From Nitrogeniibacter sp041600915 (GTDB taxonomy: Bacteria; Pseudomonadota; Gammaproteobacteria; Burkholderiales; Rhodocyclaceae), in NCBI GenBank assembly GCA_041600915.1, contig JBFIJC010000016.1, positions 1-27,549 of the forward strand: DNA of 27,549 nucleotides, read 5' to 3'. The notes under the pieces are model-generated. The model was not told the DNA's origin and did not search any database. It saw only the letters and a program-made list of their open reading frames with translations. A program made the position numbers and the translations under genes. Positions 1-7,409 of this stretch are shown in pieces (the stretch's first letter is position 1; each line of letters begins with the position of its first letter).

Positions 1-24
1 ATGACGCTTCGGGGGTAGGGGGTA

Positions 25-543
25 GTGCGTCCAGAAGCCCAAAAAACACCCCATTCCTACCCGCGTGGGCTGCACACACTGACCGGTCACGCGTTTGACA
101 TAGAAAAGCAGAGCTTCGTCGGGGACGATGAAATTTCCGGGCTAGATCAACTGGCTGGACAGGTACTCGGTGGCGGCAATGGCGGGGCAGAGAACCCGAT
201 GATGGATATCGTCAAGGGCCTGATCCAGAACAGCGAGGGCGGCTTGCCTGGCTTGCTGTCGCGCCTGCAGTCGGGTGGATTGGGCGGCGAGGTGGCGTCC
301 TGGTTAGGGCAGGGTGAAAATCAGCCGGTTGGCGCGGAGGCGCTGAGTCAGGCAATTGGCCCGGATGTGCTGGCCCAGGTGGCGAGTCAGGCCGGGATGA
401 GCCAACCGGAAGCTGCCTCAGGTTTGGCAGGTTCTTTGCCGCAACTGATCGACATGCTTTCGCCGAATGGTCAGGTTGATGACAACTCGGAGATGCTTCA
501 GCAGGGTTTGTCGATGCTTGGCGGGCTGTTCGGGAATCGCTGA
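25..543 (+). CDS. YidB-family (DUF937) protein, start uncertain
   Basis: This is a small Gly/Leu/Gln-rich protein of the YidB/DUF937 type; the biochemical role of the family is unknown. Family-like sequence begins at about residue 40 (GLDQLAGQVLGG) and continues through the GLPGLLSRLQSGGLGGEVASW stretch to a C-terminal SMLGGLFG tail. Family members usually start directly at the LDQLAGQ segment and are about 130 aa long. Here the open frame starts at a GTG at 25, giving 172 aa with an N-terminal 39 residues that look unrelated. No ATG, GTG or TTG lies in frame next to the conserved start. An ATG at 128 with GA-rich sequence before it is in another frame and stops after five codons. Either a rare start codon (ATT at 133) is used or a small indel has displaced the start. 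A downstream in-frame ATG at 199 would remove conserved sequence. A bidirectional terminator follows. The family call is fairly sure and the start is not. Confidence 0.75.
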   Translation: MRPEAQKTPHSYPRGLHTLTGHAFDIEKQSFVGDDEISGLDQLAGQVLGGGNGGAENPMMDIVKGLIQNSEGGLPGLLSRLQSGGLGGEVASWLGQGENQPVGAEALSQAIGPDVLAQVASQAGMSQPEAASGLAGSLPQLIDMLSPNGQVDDNSEMLQQGLSMLGGLFGNR

Positions 544-564
544 TTCTGCGGGGCTCACCGGAAT

Positions 565-590
565 AAAAACGCGCTTCAGGGCGCGTTTTT
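565..590. terminator. Bidirectional intrinsic terminator
   Basis: A perfect 10-bp stem AAAAACGCGC / GCGCGTTTTT encloses a 6-nt loop. The A-tract on one arm and the T-tract on the other let it work in both directions. It lies between the convergent YidB-like gene and the MscS-family gene. Confidence 0.9.
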
Positions 591-602
591 CTTTTGGGTG
601 AG

Positions 603-1739
603 TCAGGCTTTGACGGGTTGTGCGGCGCGCTCGAGATCGTTTGCGCTGTCGACCCGAAGGCCGTCGGGTAAATGCAGTGTGCGCGTGGGGAAGGCGATCT
701 GTGCTCCGTGCTTGTCGATGATGTCTGCAACCTTGAGCAGGACGTCCTGTTTAACACGATGAAACTCAACCCACTTCGTGGTGTGGGTAAAGGTGTACAC
801 AAAGAAATCGACCGAAGAGGCATTGAAGGTGTTGAAGTGCACGATCATGGTCTGGTCGTCGGCAATATCCGGGTGCTCGATCAGCATTTGCCGGACGTCG
901 TCGGTAATTACCTGCATTTTGTCGAGGTCGTCATAGCGGATGCCGACGGTTTCGTTGATGCGGCGATGGGTCATACGGGCCGGGTTTTCGACCGAAATCT
1001 GGGTGAAGATGGCATTGGGGACGTACAAGGGCCGTTTGTCGAAGCGCCGGATACGTGTCAGCCGCCAGCCGATGTCTTCGACCGTGCCTTCGATGTCTTT
1101 GTCGGGGGAGCGGATCCAGTCCCCGATCGCAAAGGGGCGGTCCAGATAGACCATCAGCGCGCCAAAAAAATTGGCCAGCAAGTCTTTGGCCGCAAAGCCA
1201 ATGGCGATGCCGCCAACGCCGCCGAACGCGAGCACGCCGGAGATGCTGAAGCCCAGCGATTGCAGGGCGATCAGCAAGGTGGTGATGATGACTGTGACGC
1301 GCAAGAGTTTGCCGACAGCGGCGACGGTGGAGATGTCGGCCGGTTGTCCGAGCGCTTCACCGCGCGCGACGATGGCCTGCTCGGTGTTGTGGATCAGTCG
1401 GGTGAGGGTCCAGGCGATCAGCGCAATGACGCCGACTTTTCGCACCGGGTCGACGGCATCGAAGATCGGTGCGTCGGTATGTTGTCCGACCATGTCGGCC
1501 GCAAAGGCAATCCCGATCAGCCAGACCAGCATCCGCAGCGGTCGGCCGAGCGCTTCGAGTGCTGCGTCATCCCAGACCAGGCTGGTGGTGCGGGCGGCTG
1601 CGATCAGGCGATTGAGGACGCGGCCAATCACGAAGTTGGCCACCACCACCGCCAGAACGACGAGAAAGACTTGGGACGTCAGACTGCTCTGCGCGGCGTC
1701 GACGCCCATAGAGGTCAGCCAGCGAGTCAGGTAATCCAT
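603..1739 (-). CDS. MscS-family small-conductance mechanosensitive channel
   Basis: Inner-membrane mechanosensitive channel that would release solutes on hypo-osmotic shock. The 378-aa protein has hydrophobic helices at about residues 20-42, 70-85, 100-120 and 145-165, then the diagnostic pore helix and beta-domain entry at about 168-212 (GVGGIAIGFAAKDLLANF followed by DRPFAIGDWI). The beta-domain signature EGTVEDIGWRLTRIRRFDKR, the VPNAIF segment and ISVENPARM follow, then a cytoplasmic alpha/beta domain. Its length and extra N-terminal helices resemble the YnaI/YbdG branch more than the 286-aa MscS. The start is ATG at 1739, with no strong Shine-Dalgarno sequence seen. It is a single gene separated from the upstream uspA by a terminator. 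The family is certain; the subfamily is inference. Confidence 0.93.
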   Translation of the reverse strand: MDYLTRWLTSMGVDAAQSSLTSQVFLVVLAVVVANFVIGRVLNRLIAAARTTSLVWDDAALEALGRPLRMLVWLIGIAFAADMVGQHTDAPIFDAVDPVRKVGVIALIAWTLTRLIHNTEQAIVARGEALGQPADISTVAAVGKLLRVTVIITTLLIALQSLGFSISGVLAFGGVGGIAIGFAAKDLLANFFGALMVYLDRPFAIGDWIRSPDKDIEGTVEDIGWRLTRIRRFDKRPLYVPNAIFTQISVENPARMTHRRINETVGIRYDDLDKMQVITDDVRQMLIEHPDIADDQTMIVHFNTFNASSVDFFVYTFTHTTKWVEFHRVKQDVLLKVADIIDKHGAQIAFPTRTLHLPDGLRVDSANDLERAAQPVKA

Positions 1740-1823
1740 AGGTAAGCGTTATGCGATCGAGGAGTGGGGCGGCCGTTTGGGTGCCGGCCGTATGCGTGTG
1801 CCGCTTGCCATACAAATCAAAAC

Positions 1824-1860
1824 GGGGGTGCTGCCTCCCTGGTGGAAGGCGGCACCCCCG
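1824..1860 (-). terminator. Intrinsic terminator after uspA
   Basis: A long, nearly perfect hairpin has arms GGGGGTGC-GCCT and AGGC-GCACCCCC around a short TGGT loop. On the minus strand it is followed by GTTTTGATTTG. It sits about 30 bp past the stop of the UspA gene and before the MscS gene, so these two leftward genes are separate transcription units. Confidence 0.85.
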
Positions 1861-1889
1861 GATGATAACAGGCTGCCTGCGTGCGGGCT

Positions 1890-2339
1890 TCAGGCGACGC
1901 CGCGCACCACCATGACGGAAATCCCGACTTTCTTGAGCAGCTTTTCCGCGACGCTGCCGAGCAGCAGGCGTTGCACACCGCGGCGGCCATGTGAACCAAC
2001 GACCAGCAGGTCAGCGCCCACATCGGAGACGGTCTTGACGATTTGATCGGAGGTTGAGTGATTCTCGGAAACGAGCAGTCGGCCTTCCGGCTTGGCGCCG
2101 GCCGCAGTGGCGGCGGCGACTGCGCTGTCGAGCACGCTCTGTCCTTCGGTGATCAGTGCTTTCTGAACGGCGTCGCGGCTGGCCAGCGTGACGCGGTTGA
2201 AATGCGAGAACAGTGCCTCGTCAACGGCATGCACCACGGTCAGGCGGGAACCGTTGGCGACTGCCAAGGCTGCCCCTTCTTCAATGGCGCGCTGTGAGGT
2301 GGGGCTGTCGTCAACGGCAACGATGATGTGTTTGTACAT
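1890..2339 (-). CDS. Universal stress protein, UspA family
   Basis: A single-domain cytoplasmic Usp protein of 149 aa, the usual length. It opens with the typical strand MYKHIIVAVDDSP and contains the ATP-binding motif G-x2-G-x9-G-S as G115, G118, G128 and S129 (GSHGRRGVQRLLLGS). It therefore belongs to the nucleotide-binding branch of the family. The start was placed at the ATG at 2339, because the Usp fold begins there and a GAGG ribosome-binding site lies about 9 nt upstream. The longer open frame to 2435 adds 32 residues without family character. It is monocistronic, with terminators on both sides. Usp proteins are typically induced by stress or growth arrest, but no specific regulator site was seen. 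Confidence 0.93.
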   Translation of the reverse strand: MYKHIIVAVDDSPTSQRAIEEGAALAVANGSRLTVVHAVDEALFSHFNRVTLASRDAVQKALITEGQSVLDSAVAAATAAGAKPEGRLLVSENHSTSDQIVKTVSDVGADLLVVGSHGRRGVQRLLLGSVAEKLLKKVGISVMVVRGVA

Positions 2340-2472
2340 CTGGGGCCTCGAATTGGGTGGGTTTCGGGGTGGAAGTATTGGTGCTGTGCAGCGTAACACT
2401 GAGAAGGCTTCTACCGTTATCGGCGTTTTCCCCAAGGTGGCATTGCCGACTTCGGGCGGCCCAAAAAAAGAA

Positions 2473-2494
2473 AACCCCCGCCGAAGCGGGGGTT
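2473..2494 (-). terminator. Intrinsic terminator after the sodium symporter gene
   Basis: A 9-bp stem AACCCCCGC / GCGGGGGTT closes a CGAA loop, which reads as a TTCG tetraloop on the minus strand. A TTTTCTTTTTTT tract follows on the minus strand. It lies 27 bp past the stop of the symporter gene. Confidence 0.93.
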
Positions 2495-2520
2495 CTCAAA
2501 ACACTAAGTGATGAATCTAC

Positions 2521-4302
2521 TTAGTGGGTCGCGCCACCTGCACCACGGGGGGTACGGATGGACTCGACCATGTCCTGAATGTACTGCGGCGGTTCTGCCG
2601 TCATCTTGGCGACCATGATGGCCACGCCGAAGTTGACCAGCGCACCAATGGCACCGAAGGCGTTCGGCTGGATGCCGAGGAACCAGTTCGGGCCCATGTC
2701 ACCCAGGAACTCAGTGCCCTTGATGAACAGGATGCCTTTGTGCTGGAACACGTACAGCATGGTGACCGAGATACCCGCGATCATGCCGGCAATCGCACCT
2801 TCCTTGTTCATGCGCTTGTAGAAGATGCCGAGCATCAGCGCCGGGAAGATGGATGCACCCGCCAGACCGAAGGCAATCGCCACAGTACCGGCAGCGAAGC
2901 CCGGGGGATTCAGACCGAGGTAGCCGGCAACCACAATGGCGCCTGCCATCGCGATACGACCTGCGCGCAGTTCGGACTTCTCCGAAATGCTCGGCATGAA
3001 CACACCCTTGAGCAGGTCATGCGAGATGGCCGAAGAGATGGCCAGCAGCAGACCAGCAGCGGTGGAGAGTGCAGCGGCCAGACCACCGGCAGCGACCAGG
3101 GCAATCACCCAGTGCGGCAGGTTGGCGATTTCCGGGTTGGCCAGCACGATGATGTCGCGGTCGACCTTGACCATCTCGTTGCCTTTCCAGCCGAAGGATT
3201 CGGCTTTCTTGACCATTTCCGGGTTCTTGTCGTTGTAGTACTGGATGCGACCGTCGCCGTTCTTGTCTTCAAACTGAAGCAGGCCGGTTTTTTCCCAGTT
3301 CTTGAACCACTGCGGACGTGCTTCGTACGACAGGTTGCCTTCCGCCGAGCCGACTTCGCCCGTCTGGATGGTTGCGTGCAGGTTCAGGCGAGCCATTGCG
3401 CCGACCGCCGGAGCGGTGGTGTAGAGGATGGCGATGAACACCAGCGCCCAACCTGCGGACGAACGTGCGTCCTTGACCTTCGGCACGGTGAAGAAGCGAA
3501 CGATCACGTGCGGCAGGCCGGCAGTACCGATCATCAGCGACATGGTGTAGACGAACATGTCGAGTCGGCCGGCAATGGTCTGGGTTGTGTATTCCTTGAA
3601 GCCCAGTTCAGTCACCACCAGATTCAGCTTGGCCAGCAATGTCATGCCGGAGCCGTCCGCCATCGTTGAGCCGAGGCCCAGCTGCGGCAGCGGGTTGCCG
3701 GTCAGGTTCATGGAGATGAAGATCGCCGGGATGGTGTAGGCGAAGATCAGAACCACGTACTGTGCGATCTGCGTGTAGGTGATGCCCTTCATGCCGCCCA
3801 GGGTGGCGTAGAAGAACACCAGCGCCATGCCGATGTACAGGCCGGTGTCGTAATCCACTTCCAGGAAGCGCGAGAACGCGACGCCGACGCCTTTCATCTG
3901 ACCGATCACGTAGGTGATGGAAGCCAGGATCAGGCAGACGACGGCCACGATGCGAGCACCGTTGGAGTAGAAACGATCGCCGATGAATTCCGGCACCGTG
4001 AATTTGCCGAATTTCCGGAGGTACGGTGCCAGCAGCATGGCCAGCAACACGTAGCCGCCCGTCCAGCCCATCAGGAACAGCGAAGCGCCGTAACCGTTGT
4101 AGGCAATCAGACCGGCCATGGAGATGAACGAGGCTGCCGACATCCAGTCAGCGCCAGTGGCCATGCCGTTGGCGATCGGGTGAATGCCGCCGCCGGCGAC
4201 ATAGAATTCGCCGGTGCTACCAGCGCGTGCCCAGAAGGCGATACCGAGGTACAGGGCAAAGGTTGCCCCGACGACGATATAGGTCAGTGTTTTCAGATCC
4301 AT
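2521..4302 (-). CDS. Sodium:solute symporter, VC_2705/ActP-like large subunit
   Basis: Inner-membrane sodium-coupled transporter of the SSS family, related to the acetate permease ActP. At 593 aa it has the usual length of about 13 transmembrane helices. Visible landmarks are the N-terminal EFYVAGGGIHPIANGMATGADWMSAASFI segment, KGITYTQIAQYVVLIFAYT, and the GTAGLPHVIVRFFTVP segment typical of ActP and relatives. A hydrophilic insertion at about residues 320-375 (DKNGDGRIQYYNDKNPE) contains a D-x-N-x-D-x-R calcium-loop-like stretch. The gene follows a DUF4212 gene by 12 bp with a GGAG ribosome-binding site. That pairing is characteristic of the VC_2705 subfamily (TIGR03648 with TIGR03647). The substrate is probably a short-chain carboxylate such as acetate, by family analogy only. 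Confidence 0.92.
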   Translation of the reverse strand: MDLKTLTYIVVGATFALYLGIAFWARAGSTGEFYVAGGGIHPIANGMATGADWMSAASFISMAGLIAYNGYGASLFLMGWTGGYVLLAMLLAPYLRKFGKFTVPEFIGDRFYSNGARIVAVVCLILASITYVIGQMKGVGVAFSRFLEVDYDTGLYIGMALVFFYATLGGMKGITYTQIAQYVVLIFAYTIPAIFISMNLTGNPLPQLGLGSTMADGSGMTLLAKLNLVVTELGFKEYTTQTIAGRLDMFVYTMSLMIGTAGLPHVIVRFFTVPKVKDARSSAGWALVFIAILYTTAPAVGAMARLNLHATIQTGEVGSAEGNLSYEARPQWFKNWEKTGLLQFEDKNGDGRIQYYNDKNPEMVKKAESFGWKGNEMVKVDRDIIVLANPEIANLPHWVIALVAAGGLAAALSTAAGLLLAISSAISHDLLKGVFMPSISEKSELRAGRIAMAGAIVVAGYLGLNPPGFAAGTVAIAFGLAGASIFPALMLGIFYKRMNKEGAIAGMIAGISVTMLYVFQHKGILFIKGTEFLGDMGPNWFLGIQPNAFGAIGALVNFGVAIMVAKMTAEPPQYIQDMVESIRTPRGAGGATH

Positions 4303-4314
4303 TCGTCAGTCTCC

Positions 4315-4578
4315 TCAGTCTTCGTGAACGTCGTGTTCGCGGTCGATCTGCCCCATCCGGTGGGCGTAATAGAAAATCAGCGCCACGAAGATGTAGATCG
4401 AACCCTGCTGCGCGAACCAGAAACCGAGCGGGTAGCCGCCCAGCATGATGCTGTCGAGCATCGGCTGCAGGATGATGCCGAATCCGAAGGACACGACAAA
4501 CCAGATAATGAGCACGGTGGTCAGCAGGCCGAGTGTGGCGCGCCAGTACGCGTCGCCTGACCCTTGTGGCTTCTCCAT
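4315..4578 (-). CDS. DUF4212 sodium symporter small subunit
   Basis: An 87-aa membrane protein with two hydrophobic helices (about residues 15-37 and 52-72) joined by the family loop containing GGYPLGFWFAQQGSIYIF. DUF4212 (TIGR03647) proteins are the putative small subunit of VC_2705-type sodium symporters. This one lies 12 bp upstream of the large subunit and is very probably co-translated with it. The ATG at 4578 has a strong Shine-Dalgarno (GAGGAGA) about 8 nt upstream. The C-terminus is charged (DREHDVHED) and likely cytoplasmic. How the small subunit affects transport is not established. Confidence 0.9.
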   Translation of the reverse strand: MEKPQGSGDAYWRATLGLLTTVLIIWFVVSFGFGIILQPMLDSIMLGGYPLGFWFAQQGSIYIFVALIFYYAHRMGQIDREHDVHED

Positions 4579-4752
4579 CGCCTATCTCCTCTCAAATATT
4601 ATTGAATGCCACTTCCGGACCGAGTCCGATGGCGGTAGCCAGGGTGTTTTCTGGCGCCCTCCACCAGCACACCGGGTCAGTGAGTGGACAAACCACGCGC
4701 TGCCGGAAAGTGACGGGCAGATGGAGTATCGGGAGGAAAGCTTACAGAAACC

Positions 4753-4777
4753 TTAATGCGCTTTATCGAGGCATTAA
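4753..4777. promoter_or_regulatory. Inverted repeat in the symporter operon upstream region
   Basis: TTAATGC and GCATTAA form a 7-bp inverted repeat with an 11-nt spacer. It lies about 175 bp upstream of the DUF4212-symporter operon and just past the stop of the second DUF4212 gene. It could be an operator or a weak hairpin at the end of the upstream transcript; no T-tract follows on the minus strand. The rest of 4579-4800 shows no gene. Confidence 0.3.
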
Positions 4778-4800
4778 TTCGCTTGAGCGCGTCTCGCAGC

Positions 4801-5097
4801 TCACTCGCCGGACGACGGGAAGCGCGTGCGCGGCTCGCCCGGTGCGGATTCGCGCACCCAGTCGCGATCGAGGCGATTCATGTAGCTGACGTAGACACCG
4901 ATGATGACCAGGTAGATCAGCAAGGAGCCCTGGGCGAAAAGATAGAAACCGACGGGGAAGCCGAGCAGCGTGAAGTGATTGAGTTCATCGGCGAAGTAGC
5001 CGGCAACAAAGGTGCTCAGGAACCAGACGCACAGCAGCGCGACGGTCAGCCGGATGTTGCGTTGCCAGTAAGCGCGTTGTGCGGGTCTCGGTTGCAT
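4801..5097 (-). CDS. Second DUF4212 small-subunit-like protein
   Basis: A 98-aa protein with the DUF4212 layout: a YWQRNIRLTVALLCVWF first helix, the loop LGFPVGFYLFAQGSLLIYL, a second helix, and a charged tail after MNRLDRDW. It is clearly a paralogue of the protein encoded at 4315-4578. It is separated from the symporter gene by that first copy and by about 220 bp of non-coding DNA. The ATG at 5097 has a GGAGG ribosome-binding site 7 nt upstream, so it looks functional. No second large subunit is next to it. It may be an alternative partner of the same symporter or of a transporter elsewhere, or a leftover duplicate. Confidence 0.87.
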   Translation of the reverse strand: MQPRPAQRAYWQRNIRLTVALLCVWFLSTFVAGYFADELNHFTLLGFPVGFYLFAQGSLLIYLVIIGVYVSYMNRLDRDWVRESAPGEPRTRFPSSGE

Positions 5098-5172
5098 CGG
5101 TCGCCTCCGGGGCGAGTATCGGATAGATCCGTGTGACGGGCAACGTTCCCGCGCGCGATTCGTGACGACGCG

Positions 5173-5907
5173 TCAGGCGAAGCAGCGACTTAGCCAGGGC
5201 AGCAGCCAAGGGGTGATCAGCGCTGTGACGAGTCCGTTGGTGGCCATGGCCAGCGCCGCAAAAGCGCCGGTTTCGCTACTGATCTGAAACGCGCGCGCGG
5301 TGCCGATGCCGTGGGCGGCCAGCCCCATTGCGAAACCCTGCACGGCGGGGTCGCGAGTGCCGATCAGGCGAAACAGGCCTTGCGCCACCATCGCGCCGAA
5401 TATGCCCGTCATGATGACCAGCGCTGCGGTTAGCGAGGGGAGTCCGCCAAGCGCCTCGACCACGGCCATGGCGATTGGCGTGGTGACGCTCTTCGGGGCG
5501 AGGGAGATCAGCGAAGCCTCGCTGGCGCCGAGCAAAGCCCCCGTGCCCCAGGCCACGACGATGGCGGCCGTGGCGCCACAAAGCAGCGTGACGCCAAGCG
5601 GGATGGCCATGCTGCGTAATCGCTGGATCTGGCCATAGAGGGGGATGGCCAGCGCGACGGTGGCCGGTCCGAGCAGGAAGTGCACAAACTGCGCGCCATC
5701 AAAATAGGTGTCGTAGGTCGTGTCGGTGGCCCAAAGCACGCCAACCAGAACCAGGACGGCGATCAGCACCGGATTGACCAAGGGGTGTCCGCCGCTGCGC
5801 TTGTGAAGCTGCCAGGCGCCCAGGTAGGCCATCAAGGTGAGCGTCAGCCCGAGCAGTGGCGACGCAGACAGGTAGACCCACAGGCCGGTGAAGTCGTGGC
5901 GGATCAT
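5173..5907 (-). CDS. lrgB: LrgB/CidB-family membrane protein
   Basis: A polytopic inner-membrane protein of 244 aa, the usual LrgB length, rich in hydrophobic helices. Family motifs are NPVLIAVLVLVGV near the N-terminus, LGPATVALAIPLY at about residues 80-95, APKSVTTPIAMAV at about 155 and the conserved AAHGIGTARA near residue 205. LrgB acts with LrgA in a holin/antiholin-like system; in other bacteria such pairs have been linked to murein hydrolase control and to pyruvate or glycolate-type transport. The start is ATG at 5907, overlapping the lrgA stop in an ATGA, so the two are translationally coupled. The longer open frame to 6009 lies inside lrgA and is rejected. Confidence 0.92.
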   Translation of the reverse strand: MIRHDFTGLWVYLSASPLLGLTLTLMAYLGAWQLHKRSGGHPLVNPVLIAVLVLVGVLWATDTTYDTYFDGAQFVHFLLGPATVALAIPLYGQIQRLRSMAIPLGVTLLCGATAAIVVAWGTGALLGASEASLISLAPKSVTTPIAMAVVEALGGLPSLTAALVIMTGIFGAMVAQGLFRLIGTRDPAVQGFAMGLAAHGIGTARAFQISSETGAFAALAMATNGLVTALITPWLLPWLSRCFA

Positions 5908-6254
5908 GAGCTGCGCCCACGGCGACGCTGAAGGACCGTCAGCACCAGGGCCGAGATGGCCAGCGCGGCAAGCGTGCTGATGATCAGCGCAGCGAGCAAG
6001 GCCAGCCATTCGCTGGCCAGCCGGTCGGCATGCAGCATGATGCCGGCACCCGCGGGGACAAACAGAAGTGAGAGGTGTCCGAGCAGGCCATTGGCGGTGT
6101 TTTCAAGGTCCTTGCCGGGGCCGCCGCGCAGAATCAGGGCGAGAAACAAAAGGGCCATGCCGAGCACCGGGCCAGGCAAGGGAAGCCCCAGGCCGCGTGC
6201 GATCACTTCGCCAAGCAGTTGAAAGACCAGTAGCAGCGTGATGGCGTTGAGCAT
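5904..6254 (-). CDS. lrgA: LrgA/CidA-family holin-like protein
   Basis: A 116-aa membrane protein with four hydrophobic segments, matching CidA/LrgA. It shows FQLLGEVIARGLGLPLPGPVLGMALLF at residues 11-37 and the LLFVPAGAGIM motif near residue 63. The tail is basic (QRRRGRSS). The ATG at 6254 has a GGGAG ribosome-binding site about 8 nt upstream. It overlaps lrgB by 4 bp and follows the nucleoside-recognition gene by only 13 bp, so all three are likely one operon. The proposed role is a holin-like partner of LrgB; the physiological substrate or function is not visible from sequence. Confidence 0.92.
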   Translation of the reverse strand: MLNAITLLLVFQLLGEVIARGLGLPLPGPVLGMALLFLALILRGGPGKDLENTANGLLGHLSLLFVPAGAGIMLHADRLASEWLALLAALIISTLAALAISALVLTVLQRRRGRSS

Positions 6255-6267
6255 GGGTGTCTCCCGC

Positions 6268-7206
6268 TCAGGCGAGCAGTATGTGGCCGATGGTACGCAA
6301 GCTGATGCCGACGGCGCCGCCGATGATCGCGATGCGCCACACGGCCGCGACGGGTTTGCCCGCCGAGATCAGCACGGCGATGCCGGGGATGTCGAGCGGA
6401 TGTATCAGAAAGCCGGCGCTGGCATTGAGGCTGGCAACGCTGGCCGTGCCCGCGCGCAGCATCTCGTCCATCACACCCATCATGGCCGTGCCGCCGCCGA
6501 TGAACTTGGTCAGTGTCGGCAGAATCAGTGCGGGGTCGATGCCGAGGATGATCAAGGCGGGCGCCAGCACGCCGGTGAGCACGTCGATAATGCCGCTGGC
6601 ACGTAAACCTGCGACCGCCACCAGCGCCAGCACCAGCATGGGAATGGCGCCGATGGTGATTTTGAAAGCCTCGGCGCCCGCACGGTTGATCACGTCGAGC
6701 ACGCCCTTGGCGTCTTCGGCGACGGGGTGGCGCAGGGTTTCGTCAATTGTGCCTTCCTGGTCGGAGAGGTGTTTTCCGAAAACGTGATACGTCACTGCCG
6801 CGGCCGTGAGGCCGCCCAGCAGCGACAGGAGGAGGGTGGTGCCAAAGGCCAGACCCATGGTGGACATGGGGATCAAGACGTTTGCCTGGCTCATCGCCAT
6901 GACCATCGCCAGCGTGGCCGCAATATGGCGGGGCGAGCTGCCACGTTGGGCCATCATGGCCAGGGTGGCGACCGGGGCGGCAAAGCTGACGAAGTTGATC
7001 TGCAAGGCTGCAAATACGCCGAGCCCCGTCAGGCCCGCGGGGCGAAGTAGCGGCGCGAGCTTGCGGACCAGCCAGTCGAGTGCTCCGCGCGCTTCGAGCA
7101 GGCGCATCAGCGACAGCATGACGACCATGACGGGTAGCAGCACAAATAGTGCGAGTTCAACGCCCGCGCGTCCGGCGCGAAGCACGACATCTAGAATTTC
7201 GACCAT
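6268..7206 (-). CDS. Nucleoside-recognition (Gate) domain membrane protein
   Basis: A polytopic inner-membrane protein of about 312 aa. Gate-type segments include LALFVLLPVMVVMLSLMRLLE, the loop LQINFVSFAAPVATLAMM, and a second half with FIGGGTAMMGVMDEML and LNASAGFLIHPLDIPGIA. The two halves look like related repeats, as in other nucleoside-recognition and SpmA/SpmB-type proteins. Substrates of this group are poorly defined. The start was placed at ATG 7206 (MVEILDVV), where membrane-protein character begins. An upstream GTG at 7251 would add a polar 15-residue leader. It is the first gene of a probable operon with lrgA and lrgB, which suggests a shared role in envelope or metabolite-export physiology; this link is inference. 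Confidence 0.82.
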   Translation of the reverse strand: MVEILDVVLRAGRAGVELALFVLLPVMVVMLSLMRLLEARGALDWLVRKLAPLLRPAGLTGLGVFAALQINFVSFAAPVATLAMMAQRGSSPRHIAATLAMVMAMSQANVLIPMSTMGLAFGTTLLLSLLGGLTAAAVTYHVFGKHLSDQEGTIDETLRHPVAEDAKGVLDVINRAGAEAFKITIGAIPMLVLALVAVAGLRASGIIDVLTGVLAPALIILGIDPALILPTLTKFIGGGTAMMGVMDEMLRAGTASVASLNASAGFLIHPLDIPGIAVLISAGKPVAAVWRIAIIGGAVGISLRTIGHILLA

Positions 7207-7409
7207 ATCGGGGCGTCCGGAGTGAGGCGCGTGTGACGGCAGATTTGTCACGCGTCGTTATGGCGCTCGGCGGCTTGCTCGTCAAGCTGACGACGGCCGC
7301 GTGAGATATGCGGCGGTGATGTGCGAGGGGGGCGCCCGAGTGTTTCGGAGAAAACGGGGCCCTCGTCGCGCATGTGCGCCGCAGGCGCCGCTTCAAGGCA
7401 GGCCGTATT

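Noticed and set aside
672..1745. Long plus-strand open frames opposite the MscS gene
   Set aside because: They are antisense shadows in GC-rich DNA. The minus-strand frame encodes a clear MscS protein.
2524..3669. 381-aa plus-strand open frame opposite the symporter
   Set aside because: Its composition is that of reverse-complement codons (rich in D, H, Q, R), and the minus strand encodes a full symporter.
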